Shown here one piece after another: positions 15,894 through 23,809 of a DNA stretch of 59,551 bases (position 1 is the first letter of the stretch; each line of letters opens with the position of its first letter). The notes beneath the pieces are model-generated. The model saw only the letters and a list, made by a program, of their open reading frames with translations, was not told where the DNA came from and did no database searches. Source of the stretch: Bacteroides sp. (GTDB lineage Bacteria > Bacteroidota > Bacteroidia > Bacteroidales > Muribaculaceae); contig JAAVEA010000005.1 in assembly GCA_014801535.1 (NCBI GenBank), positions 1 to 59,551 on the forward strand, written 5' to 3'. The position numbers and the translations under genes are program-made.

Positions 15894-18002
15894 CTACTTG
15901 GCTGATGATAATAATTCGAGGGAGATGCGCTTGCGAGCTGAATCGATATCGATCACTTTTACCTCGACCCTCTGGCCGAGTGAAAGAATCTCTGTCACTG
16001 CATTAACACGACGGCCGAGACGTGAGATATGAATAAGGCCATTCTCTTTGATCCCAAGATCAACGAAAGCACCGAATGCAGTGATATTATTAACTACACC
16101 CGGAAGAGTGCGTCCCACCGACAGTTGAGAGAAGTCGTCGATCTCCGGCACAAAGGCTCCGGAATTATCGTCAGTGCGTGGATCGCGTCCCGGCTTGCGA
16201 AGTTCCTTCACAATATCTGTCATTGTTTCGATTCCTCCGACTCCTGCATCTGCAAGCGCCCGAAGATCGAGACGGTTGAGCAACGAATCGTTTGCCGGAA
16301 GATCAGCCGGCTTTACATTCAGCGAACGAGCCATTCTGTCGACAATGCCATAGCTTTCCGGATGAATGCCTGTATTATCGAGCGGTTCCTTGCCTCCCGG
16401 GACGCGCAGGAAGCCTGCGCACAGTTCAAAAGCTTTATCCCCGAGGCGGGGCACCTTTTTAAGGTCGCGTCTTGATTTAAAATCCCCGTTGGCGGCTCGG
16501 TAAGCCACAATATTAGCAGCCAATGCCGGACCTATGCCTGAAACATACGACAGCAGTCGTTCGGAGGCGGTGTTGACATCAACCCCGACGGAATTTACAC
16601 AACTCATCACAGTGTAATCGAGAGCGTTTCTTAAAGCCGTCTGATCCACGTCATGCTGATACTGACCCACCCCGATCGATTTAGGATCGATCTTCACCAA
16701 TTCGGCCAGAGGATCGATCAGGCGGCGTCCGATTGACACGGCTCCGCGTACGGTTACGTCCTTATCGGGAAACTCCTTTCGTGCAAGTTCGGAGGCGGAG
16801 TATACGGAAGCGCCGTCCTCGCTAACTATAAATATTTTAGAAGGCTCTACAATAGATGCCGACTTCAGGAATCGCTCCGTTTCGCGCGATGCTGTGCCGT
16901 TGCCAAGCGACACCACTTCAAGGTGATGCTTCTTTATCAGTCTTTCAAGAATGCGTTTCGCTCCTTCAATATCATTTTTAGGAGGAGTAGGATAAATTAC
17001 TCCTTCATCAAGCAGATTCCCCTGCGCATCGAGAGCAACGACCTTACATCCCGTGCGATAACCGGGGTCGATGGCGAGCACTCTTTTCCCCTTTAGCGGA
17101 GAGGTAAGGAGAAGCTGGCGTAGATTGGCCGAGAATATATCGATCGCGACCTTGTCGGCATTCTCTTTAAGTGAGGCCGAGATTTCATTCTCCACAGATG
17201 GTTTCAGGAGGCGTTTCGAAGCATCCTCAACCGCTTCTTCAATAATTTCACGACATTCTCCGGAAGCCTGCCTCGGAACAAAAGCGCGGCAAAGCGAATC
17301 GTCAAGATTGTCGGCAGCCTCACCCAGAGAATATCTCACTTTCACCAGTCCTTCGCGTTCGGCACGCCTGAGTGCAAGATACTGATGCGATTGCATCCGT
17401 CTCACCGACTGTGAGAAATCGGCATATTGAGCCAGTGAAGAGGATGCAATCTCTTCCTCTTTCCCCTTGGCCACGGTGCAGAGCAGGGAGGCAGAACGGT
17501 TGAAAACGTTGCGTGTGATATTTCTCAATCGTGAGGATTCAGAAGCCCATTCCGCTATTATATCCATGGCACCTGCAATTTCATCATCGGAAGAAGGCGG
17601 GAGATGGCCCGACATGATTCTCTTTGCCAACGGTTCGAGTCCTTTTTCACGGGCGATAGTGGCCCGGGTGCGCTTTTTGGGTTTGAACGGTGCGTAAACA
17701 TCTTCCAGTTCTGTCATAGATGAGGCCTCGATGAGACGTTGGCGAATAGCGGGCGTCATGGCTTGGACCGACTCGATGGCACCGATTATAAATTCACGGC
17801 GGCCCTCAAGATCGCGCACCTGTTTGAGTGCGGTTTCGATTGAACGGATGCTCACTTCATCGAGCGAACCGGTGCGCTCCTTGCGGTAGCGAGAGATGAA
17901 AGGCACCGTGGCTCCTTCATCAAGAAGTTCGATCACGGCCGCAACTCCCTTTATGGGGAGAGCCGTGCGTTCCGCAACTGCGGAAGCTATATTTTTATTC
18001 AT
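15894..18002 (-). CDS. tex: Tex family transcription accessory protein
   Basis: The 702-residue RNA-binding protein is of the Tex/YhgF family, implicated in transcription and RNA quality control. The domain order is visible: N-terminal helical region with EGATVPFISRYRKERTGSLDE; a YqgF/RNase H-like fold near 315-450 (KRVLAIDPGYRTGCKVVALD); helix-hairpin-helix repeats near 490-560 (VSGIGPALAANIVAYRA); and a C-terminal S1 domain from about 628 (GRTLPGVVNNITAFGAFVDLGIKENGLIH). Length is normal, slightly shorter than E. coli YhgF (773). It starts 17 bases after the MBOAT stop, so it may be co-transcribed with the acetylation module. Confidence 0.93.
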   Translation of the reverse strand: MNKNIASAVAERTALPIKGVAAVIELLDEGATVPFISRYRKERTGSLDEVSIRSIETALKQVRDLEGRREFIIGAIESVQAMTPAIRQRLIEASSMTELEDVYAPFKPKKRTRATIAREKGLEPLAKRIMSGHLPPSSDDEIAGAMDIIAEWASESSRLRNITRNVFNRSASLLCTVAKGKEEEIASSSLAQYADFSQSVRRMQSHQYLALRRAEREGLVKVRYSLGEAADNLDDSLCRAFVPRQASGECREIIEEAVEDASKRLLKPSVENEISASLKENADKVAIDIFSANLRQLLLTSPLKGKRVLAIDPGYRTGCKVVALDAQGNLLDEGVIYPTPPKNDIEGAKRILERLIKKHHLEVVSLGNGTASRETERFLKSASIVEPSKIFIVSEDGASVYSASELARKEFPDKDVTVRGAVSIGRRLIDPLAELVKIDPKSIGVGQYQHDVDQTALRNALDYTVMSCVNSVGVDVNTASERLLSYVSGIGPALAANIVAYRAANGDFKSRRDLKKVPRLGDKAFELCAGFLRVPGGKEPLDNTGIHPESYGIVDRMARSLNVKPADLPANDSLLNRLDLRALADAGVGGIETMTDIVKELRKPGRDPRTDDNSGAFVPEIDDFSQLSVGRTLPGVVNNITAFGAFVDLGIKENGLIHISRLGRRVNAVTEILSLGQRVEVKVIDIDSARKRISLELLSSAK

Positions 18003-18019
18003 TATGATTCTTCTGTAGT

Positions 18020-19498
18020 TTAGAACTGTGCATATATGAAAGGCTGCACGCTTTCGAGTCTGAAATTGATAACCAATTGCACGCAGACCACAAAAATGAG
18101 GAGTTTAATTATCCATGGGGTTCTGACAAAGAGTGCCTGCATACGGTAGAAGCTCTTCTCTCTCACTGCGAGATGAACCAGAAACGCCACAGCCACGAAA
18201 ACCGACCATACCGGACGAGCATTGATGAAAGGGATGAAATAGTCGATACTGAAGTCAGTGCCGATGCGTGTGATGATATCTACGGCATTCTGCACGCTTG
18301 AAGCCCGGAAGAATATCCATGCGAATGCAACATAGCAGAATGTCACAAACCATGAAACAACCGAGACCACAACCCCTTTCCCGAGTTTGTCAAGCCATGG
18401 CTTATTGCTTTTATGAATCATCAGTCCCACGCCATGCACACCGCCCCATATTATAAACATCCAGGAGGCGCCATGCCACCATCCGGCGAACAGCATTGTA
18501 ATGAAATTATTGAGATAAGTGCGTATCTTCCCTTTCCGGTTGCCTCCCAAAGGGATATAGAGATAATCCCTGAACCATGTGGAGAGGGCGATATGCCATC
18601 TGTGCCAGAATTCGGAAAGGTTGAGCGACTGATAAGGACTGTTGAAGTTGGGGAGTAGTCTGAAGCCAAGCAACGCGGCGATACCGATACTCAGGTCGCT
18701 GTAGCCGGAGAAGTCGCAATATATCTGAATCGTATATCCGAGCACGCCCATCAGATTTTCAAAACCGGAGAACCCCGTGGGGTCATCGAAAATCCAGTTG
18801 TTATATTGGGCTATGTAGTCGGCTATGACCCCTTTCTTCAGGATACCTGTAATTATCAGGAAAAGTCCTGAATATATCAGTTCCTTATCTACCGGAGGGT
18901 TTTGTTTGAGCTGCGGTATAAGGGTCTGCGGGCGCGTTATAGGGCCTGCCATAAGGAGAGGGAAGAAAGTGAGGAAGAAGGTATATTCGAGAAGGGAGGT
19001 ATCGCCCGGAAATTTACGTTTATAGACATCCACCACATAACTTATAGCCTGAAACGTATAGAATGATATGCCGATGGGAAGAAAAATAGTCATCGGCGCG
19101 AAGTTAGACTCTATTATATTATTGAGGGTCTGAATTGCGAAATTGGTATATTTGAAATAGAGAAGAGGAGAGAGCACGATTATTACCGTAAAGGTGGCGA
19201 GTGTCTTGCGCTTGCCTCCGTCGGGAAGTTTCTGCATAATGCGTGTGAGCCACCATGATATGAGAGTGGTGGCCGGCAGCAGGAGCATGAACCATCCGTT
19301 GGCTTTATAGGCATAGAAGATGGAGAAAACGACCACATACCCCAGCATCGCTTCCCTTCTGCCGTTGCGCACAATAATATACACGGCATAGAATATGAGG
19401 AAAGTTATGAAGAAAGTGAGGGTGCAATACTGCAAACCGCCATCGTGAAGTGTGAAATACTCCTGCAGGCTCGATAATATTTGCTGAACTGTAATCAT
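18020..19498 (-). CDS. MBOAT family O-acyltransferase (AlgI-like)
   Basis: The 492-residue polytopic membrane protein has about 11 helices. It passes acetyl groups across the inner membrane for O-acetylation of an exported glycan. The MBOAT signatures are LSEFWHRWHIALSTWFRDYLYIPLGG and the catalytic His in AGWWHGASWMFIIWGGVHG. The next gene in the operon encodes an SGNH protein, the usual periplasmic partner that makes or completes the transfer (AlgX/AlgJ-like, PatB-like). The target polysaccharide is not identifiable here. Confidence 0.9.
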   Translation of the reverse strand: MITVQQILSSLQEYFTLHDGGLQYCTLTFFITFLIFYAVYIIVRNGRREAMLGYVVVFSIFYAYKANGWFMLLLPATTLISWWLTRIMQKLPDGGKRKTLATFTVIIVLSPLLYFKYTNFAIQTLNNIIESNFAPMTIFLPIGISFYTFQAISYVVDVYKRKFPGDTSLLEYTFFLTFFPLLMAGPITRPQTLIPQLKQNPPVDKELIYSGLFLIITGILKKGVIADYIAQYNNWIFDDPTGFSGFENLMGVLGYTIQIYCDFSGYSDLSIGIAALLGFRLLPNFNSPYQSLNLSEFWHRWHIALSTWFRDYLYIPLGGNRKGKIRTYLNNFITMLFAGWWHGASWMFIIWGGVHGVGLMIHKSNKPWLDKLGKGVVVSVVSWFVTFCYVAFAWIFFRASSVQNAVDIITRIGTDFSIDYFIPFINARPVWSVFVAVAFLVHLAVREKSFYRMQALFVRTPWIIKLLIFVVCVQLVINFRLESVQPFIYAQF

Positions 19499-19528
19499 GA
19501 TAATGTTATTTAAAGCAGCCCGGAGGGG

Positions 19529-20332
19529 TTATTTCTTTTTTCGCAGTTTGTAAGGTTTCAGCATCTGGAGGTGTGTCACCCTGACAGTCTCTTCAGGTTT
19601 CTCCATAATTATGGCATGTCGGTTAGCCTTGCTCTGCATCCACCGGGCCACGGTATCCATCCATCCCACAGCGGCTTCATATGTGGGATGCTTATGATCA
19701 GGCCCGCGTTCGAGGGTGAGATGAGAGCTCTCAAAATAACGGTTCGCTCCAACGGTTTCCCTGATCATGTTTGTGAAACCGTCCTCATCCGTCCAGTTGG
19801 GAGGACTTATCCATACATAAGGGAGGTCGCCGAGTTTATGTTGGATCTCCTGCACCCATTTTTGTCTCCTCTGTATGTCTCTGGCTTCAACTTCGTTACT
19901 TCCGAGACATATCACAATATATGTAGGGTCAAATTTACGAAGGAAATATTGCAGGGTATCGGTCTGGGCCCAATGCTGGGTGGTTGAGCTGAACCATACC
20001 ACACTTTCTATCTGATGTCCGTTTTTCGCCGCGTATGATTCAAAAGGGCGCCCGAGGTAATCCACCATAGAGTCGCCGAAGAAGAAGATTTTTTGCGATG
20101 TCGTGTCGGGGGCAAATGTCACCTCTTTTGCAGCCGATGCTAATGAATCGGCCGATGCCGCAAGAGCGACTGAATCGGGCACCGTCGTTTCAGCAGGAGT
20201 GGCGAGAGCTATGAAATCAGCTTTTCTGATTTCAGTATCCTCTTCACCAATGGTAACCGGTGATAAAGAATAAGTCAGGAAAATAACAAGTGCCGTTAAT
20301 CCCAACAGCAAAACTTTTACATCTGTCCTCAT
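19529..20332 (-). CDS. SGNH/GDSL acyltransferase or esterase, membrane-anchored
   Basis: The 267-residue protein has an N-terminal anchor (VLLLGLTALVIFLTYSL) and a periplasmic SGNH hydrolase domain. Block I is FFGDSMVDYLG, block III has CLGSNEVEARD, and the catalytic Asp-His pair is in RGPDHKHPTYEA. Between anchor and domain there is an Ala/Thr/Ser-rich linker. It is transcribed before the MBOAT gene (30-base gap) and overlaps the upstream lipoprotein stop by 4 bases. It is the likely acetyl-transferring partner of the MBOAT protein. Confidence 0.86.
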   Translation of the reverse strand: MRTDVKVLLLGLTALVIFLTYSLSPVTIGEEDTEIRKADFIALATPAETTVPDSVALAASADSLASAAKEVTFAPDTTSQKIFFFGDSMVDYLGRPFESYAAKNGHQIESVVWFSSTTQHWAQTDTLQYFLRKFDPTYIVICLGSNEVEARDIQRRQKWVQEIQHKLGDLPYVWISPPNWTDEDGFTNMIRETVGANRYFESSHLTLERGPDHKHPTYEAAVGWMDTVARWMQSKANRHAIIMEKPEETVRVTHLQMLKPYKLRKKK

Positions 20333-20763
20333 CTATTATCCTGGCTAAGCTTGTAAACGGTGTGGCTCTCCTCATCTTCTATCATTACTTCCGAATCGGT
20401 GACTTTAAGCAGATATTCACCCGACATATTCATCTTGGGGATGCTTATTCTGATAACGGCAGTCTTGTTATCTTTAACCGTAATATCGGTGGTGTCGAAA
20501 GACTCGCTGTCAAGAACGCCTCCTTTGCCGTTAAATGCGATATAGCTGTCGGCATTCACAAATTTCTTGAAATTTAGAAAATTCCTCACGTCTTCCGGAG
20601 TATTGAAAGAAACGGAGGTATAGTCGTTGGTGTTTTCTTCAATTGTCAGAGAGTCGGCAGCCGTGCTGTCGGCAGACTGGTTCGCTCCTTTGTCCGAACC
20701 GCATGATACATGCATTAGGCCGCAGATTAGAGAGAATGTTATGGTCAGAAATATTTTTTTCAT
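20329..20763 (-). CDS. Lipoprotein of the O-acetylation operon
   Basis: The protein has 144 residues with signal peptide MKKIFLTITFSLICGLMHVSC (lipobox Cys21), then a short acidic linker (QSADSTAADSLTIEENTND) and a 90-residue beta-rich domain (VRNFLNFKKFVNADSYIAFNG..TAVIRISIPKMNMSGEYLLKVTDSEVMIED). The family is not recognised. The ATGA overlap with the SGNH gene shows tight coupling, so it probably serves the acetylation machinery or its substrate. It is the first gene of the operon that runs to tex. Confidence 0.78.
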   Translation of the reverse strand: MKKIFLTITFSLICGLMHVSCGSDKGANQSADSTAADSLTIEENTNDYTSVSFNTPEDVRNFLNFKKFVNADSYIAFNGKGGVLDSESFDTTDITVKDNKTAVIRISIPKMNMSGEYLLKVTDSEVMIEDEESHTVYKLSQDNR

Positions 20764-20809
20764 CAGTAAGTGATTTTTTTCATGAAGATGTTCATGCTTG
20801 TATTCGGGG

Positions 20810-20817
20810 CAAAATTA
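20810..20817 (-). promoter_or_regulatory. -7 promoter element TAATTTTG (acetylation operon)
   Basis: Plus-strand CAAAATTA reads TAATTTTG on the minus strand, 47 bases upstream of the lipoprotein start. It likely drives the four genes 20763 to 15894. Confidence 0.5.
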
Positions 20818-20841
20818 TAGAAATGCAATGAGAATTGCAAA

Positions 20842-21894
20842 TCATTTTACAGGGATTAGCCTGGCTTTCTCATTATTATATGCCGAAGCAGTCGAACCGG
20901 CGGGGGCATAGAAGTAGGTAGCATCGCAGACAGTATATTTCTTTCCATTGTAAACGAGATAATCTCCTTTCTCCGAACCATCGGTGATGGCTACGGCTGC
21001 CGAAAGGTGCCCCGGATATGAGACAAGAGCTGTTTCGAGCCCGAGAATGTCTTTTACAAGATGAGAAAAATTTATGGCATGGTCCTCACAGTCGCTATAA
21101 GGGTAATACCAGCTTTCATCCATGAAGAAGGTGCGGTCTTTACCCCAGATCACATCGTCATATTCATACGGGAAGCTTTGAGCCACACGCAACATGAGGT
21201 CGACGGCTTCATATTGCGTCAGCCCCTTCGCAGCCTCACGCAACGTCGGATATACCTCCTTTCTTATCTCCTCGCTTGTGGGAATCTCCGCATGAGCCGA
21301 CCAGCGCGAATCTTCTGATTCTCCGACAGCCGCGTTCGGATAATCTCCGAAAAAGACGACCAGATTCTGATTGGTTGTGACATTCAGAGTCAGTCCGGGA
21401 TGGTTGTAAACCTCGACCGTACGTTTCTTTCCCGGTTTGAAATCAAGATTTGGGAGACGATCAATTGCAAGACTCATGCGTTTCTCTCCGGGGGTGCTGA
21501 AATCACATATTGAAACAAGGCCTTTCGGTCGGGTGTAGGCATAATACCAGCCGTTGTCGAGTTTATAGCGGGCACGGGCATAGAAAGTGCCGGTGCTGCT
21601 GAAGGCCAGATGCAGCTTGCCTCCCTCCTGTTCATAAACAAACCTGATGTCATAGCCCGATTGATTGAGAAGATATCCCATAAGAAGGGTCTGCTCATTG
21701 GAGCCGGGTGATGTAAGAGCCGTGGCAACGGCGTCTACATATAGAATGTAATGCCAATCCGGCAGGTTGAGCTGATCGCGCACTTTAAGGCATCCGTTGA
21801 TCAGATTGTTAGTATTTTTCCCGGATAAGGTTCTCCATCCTTGGGCAAAGCCTTGTGAGTTACGTGAGGTGATTCTGAATGTGTATTTAATCAC
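20842..21894 (-). CDS. Transglutaminase-like cysteine-protease-fold protein, cytosolic form
   Basis: The protein has 350 residues. The C-terminal part carries a transglutaminase-like triad: Cys269 in YSDCEDHAINFSHL, His296 in SYPGHLSAAV and Asp324 in VCDATYF. The same DCED..PGH..D layout occurs in the secreted protein at 35019-36518, so the two are paralogues. The N-terminal 200 residues are a beta-rich region with no family I recognise. The start is a GTG at 21894 with AAAGGA about 12 bases upstream. An in-frame TGA lies just before that, so no signal peptide can be added. Function unknown; peptidase or cross-linking activity is inferred from the fold. Confidence 0.78.
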   Translation of the reverse strand: MIKYTFRITSRNSQGFAQGWRTLSGKNTNNLINGCLKVRDQLNLPDWHYILYVDAVATALTSPGSNEQTLLMGYLLNQSGYDIRFVYEQEGGKLHLAFSSTGTFYARARYKLDNGWYYAYTRPKGLVSICDFSTPGEKRMSLAIDRLPNLDFKPGKKRTVEVYNHPGLTLNVTTNQNLVVFFGDYPNAAVGESEDSRWSAHAEIPTSEEIRKEVYPTLREAAKGLTQYEAVDLMLRVAQSFPYEYDDVIWGKDRTFFMDESWYYPYSDCEDHAINFSHLVKDILGLETALVSYPGHLSAAVAITDGSEKGDYLVYNGKKYTVCDATYFYAPAGSTASAYNNEKARLIPVK

Positions 21895-21948
21895 AATACT
21901 TATGTTGTCCTTTGCAAGTCACCGTTTGAAGCGGCCTGATATTGGGCG

Positions 21949-21956
21949 CAAAATTA
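21949..21956 (-). promoter_or_regulatory. -7 promoter element TAATTTTG (minus strand)
   Basis: Plus-strand CAAAATTA, 55 bases upstream of the GTG start at 21894. Confidence 0.5.
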
Positions 21957-22072
21957 AATATTTTTTTTGAAAAATCAATATTATTAACATAAATTCGAGC
22001 GCATCAGGATTAGCACTTCTTTCCTGAGTCAGAAATTGTAAAAAAGATATTGCAGAATAAGAGAAATTTTTA

Positions 22073-22080
22073 TAAATTTG
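22073..22080 (+). promoter_or_regulatory. -7 promoter element TAAATTTG (metK)
   Basis: TAAATTTG gives transcription start near 22087, about 30 bases before the SAM-II aptamer and 205 before metK. Confidence 0.6.
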
Positions 22081-22117
22081 CGGTGCAATTCTGCGGACCG
22101 CCACGGCGGGAGACGGA

Positions 22118-22166
22118 AGTGGAGAAATTTGGCTGCTTGCAACCACTCAAAAAAATGCTAAAACTG
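22118..22166 (+). promoter_or_regulatory. SAM-II (SAM-alpha) riboswitch
   Basis: The element matches the SAM-II consensus closely. Stem P1 is AGTGG (22118-22122) with CCACT (22143-22147), the conserved CTTGCAACCACT follows, then an A-run and ATGCTAAAA. The pseudoknot P2 is complete: TTTGGC (22128-22133) pairs with GCTAAA (22157-22162). It precedes metK, whose product makes SAM, giving feedback control. A hairpin CCCTTT/AAAGGG and a terminator follow before metK. Confidence 0.9.
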
Positions 22167-22277
22167 CAACTCAAATCCCTTTTGTGGAAAGGGAAACCGG
22201 TATGTCAGATTTTTCATTCGCATATTGAGCGGAAGCAGGGTATAGCCTTGTTTCCGCAATTTTTATGCGATAAATAA
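22155..22277 (+). CDS. Possible 40-residue leader peptide inside the metK leader
   Basis: The AUG of the conserved AUGCUAAA pseudoknot strand opens a frame of 40 codons (MLKLQLKSLLWKGKPVCQIF onward) that ends at TAA 22275-22277, 15 bases before metK. The terminator hairpin 22229-22257 lies inside it. Whether it is translated is unknown. The AUG is part of the conserved aptamer, so the frame could be coincidence; the continuation for 40 codons is the only support. Confidence 0.25.
   Translation: MLKLQLKSLLWKGKPVCQIFHSHIERKQGIALFPQFLCDK
22229..22264 (+). terminator. Intrinsic terminator between SAM-II riboswitch and metK
   Basis: GCGGAAGCAGGG (22229-22240) and CCTTGTTTCCGC (22246-22257) form a 12-bp stem with two G-U pairs, followed by AATTTTT. 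Its position between aptamer and gene suggests transcriptional attenuation. Confidence 0.7.
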
Positions 22278-22292
22278 AGATACAGATATAAT

Positions 22293-23642
22293 ATGAATTA
22301 TCTATTTACATCAGAGTCGGTGTCGGAAGGACATCCCGATAAAGTTTCAGACCAGATAAGCGATTCACTTCTCGATGAATTTCTTGCGCAAGATCCTGAA
22401 AGTCATGTTGCCATTGAGACGCTCTGCACTACCGGGCAGGTGGTTGTGGCAGGAGAAGTGACATCGGATGCGTATGTAGACATCCCCAAAATCACCCGAC
22501 AGGTTATACTCGATATAGGTTACAACCGTGGCGCGTACCGTTTCGACGGGGATGCCTGCGGAATATTTTCGGCTATACACGAACAGTCGCAGGATATAAA
22601 CCGAGGTGTGAAGCGTGTCGAAAACGAAGGAGCCGACGACAACGATCTTCAGGGAGCCGGCGACCAGGGCATGATGTTCGGTTATGCCGTTGACGAAACT
22701 GAGAATTTTATGCCGTTGACTCTTGACCTGTCACACCTTATCTTGCGTGAATTGGCCGATATACGTCGAGAGGGGAAAGAGATGACCTACTATCGCAAAG
22801 GTAAAAGAACCAGTTATCTGCGTCCCGATGCCAAAAGTCAGGTGACTGTGGAATACGACAGCAATAACAAACCTGTGAGAATCCACACTATTGTTGTTTC
22901 CACGCAACATGATGAATTTGTGGCTCCGTTGGCCGACACGGCTCTGGCTCAGGCTAAAGCCGACGAAGAGATGCTTTCGCAGATAAGGAAAGATGTGGAA
23001 GAGATTCTGCTTCCGAGAGTTAAATCTAAACTTCCTGCAAAGATACAGGCTCTGTTCGACGACAAACTTATTCTTCATGTGAATCCGACAGGAAAGTTCG
23101 TTCTCGGGGGTCCGCACGCCGACACCGGACTTACAGGCAGAAAGATAATCGTAGACACATATGGTGGCCGCGGAGCGCATGGAGGGGGAGCCTTTTCAGG
23201 CAAGGATCCTTCGAAAGTGGATCGTTCGGCAGCTTATGCATGTCGCCATATAGCTAAAAACCTTGTGGCCGCCGGAGTGGCCGGAGAAGTGCTTGTGCAG
23301 GTTGCCTATGCTATCGGTAAATCAGAGCCGGTGAGCCTGTATATAAATACGTTCGGCACCTCTAAAGTAAATCTAACCGATTCGGAAATAGCGGAAAAAG
23401 TTAAGAAACTCTTCGACCTTCGTCCCAAAGCGATAGAGAAGAGGCTGAAATTACGCAATCCCATCTATCGTGAAACTGCAAGCTACGGACATATGGGACG
23501 CACGCCGCAAACTGTAAGAAAAGAGTTTGAAGTGGCCGGAATGAAAGAACCGTTGGTTCGCGAAGTTGAACTCTTCACATGGGAGAAACTTGATGCTGTG
23601 GAGGAAATTAGAAAGGAATTTGCGCAAAACTTTGGCAAATAA
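22293..23642 (+). CDS. metK: S-adenosylmethionine synthetase
   Basis: The 449-residue cytosolic enzyme makes SAM from methionine and ATP. Signatures are [16 protein letters not shown] at the N-terminus, the [12 protein letters not shown] loop near 129-140, [21 protein letters not shown] and the phosphate-binding [19 protein letters not shown]. It is longer than E. coli MetK (384) through an insertion around residues 165-200, typical of the Bacteroidetes type. The start ATG follows a 200-nt leader with a SAM-II riboswitch and a terminator, so expression should fall when SAM is high. Confidence 0.97.
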   Translation: MNYLFTSESVSEGHPDKVSDQISDSLLDEFLAQDPESHVAIETLCTTGQVVVAGEVTSDAYVDIPKITRQVILDIGYNRGAYRFDGDACGIFSAIHEQSQDINRGVKRVENEGADDNDLQGAGDQGMMFGYAVDETENFMPLTLDLSHLILRELADIRREGKEMTYYRKGKRTSYLRPDAKSQVTVEYDSNNKPVRIHTIVVSTQHDEFVAPLADTALAQAKADEEMLSQIRKDVEEILLPRVKSKLPAKIQALFDDKLILHVNPTGKFVLGGPHADTGLTGRKIIVDTYGGRGAHGGGAFSGKDPSKVDRSAAYACRHIAKNLVAAGVAGEVLVQVAYAIGKSEPVSLYINTFGTSKVNLTDSEIAEKVKKLFDLRPKAIEKRLKLRNPIYRETASYGHMGRTPQTVRKEFEVAGMKEPLVREVELFTWEKLDAVEEIRKEFAQNFGK

Positions 23643-23654
23643 TTGAAAAATAAT

Positions 23655-23662
23655 TATCTTTG
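23655..23662 (+). promoter_or_regulatory. -7 promoter element TATCTTTG (ppiD-like gene)
   Basis: TATCTTTG lies 13 bases beyond the metK stop. The resulting leader (about 23669-23809) has a GC-rich stretch at 23714-23757, bounded by GCGCC and GGCGC, that is unlike its AT-rich surroundings. Confidence 0.5.
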
Positions 23663-23809
23663 CGCGTTAAAATGCCTAATCATAGATTTTTTATAGGTAA
23701 TTATTCATGATAAGGCGCCGCTCCGGGGGGTGGAATGGTTCGGCTTCACGGGGCGCATAGGTAAAGATACTCATTTTATCCACAGCCAATTAAAACAGCA
23801 ACATAAAGA

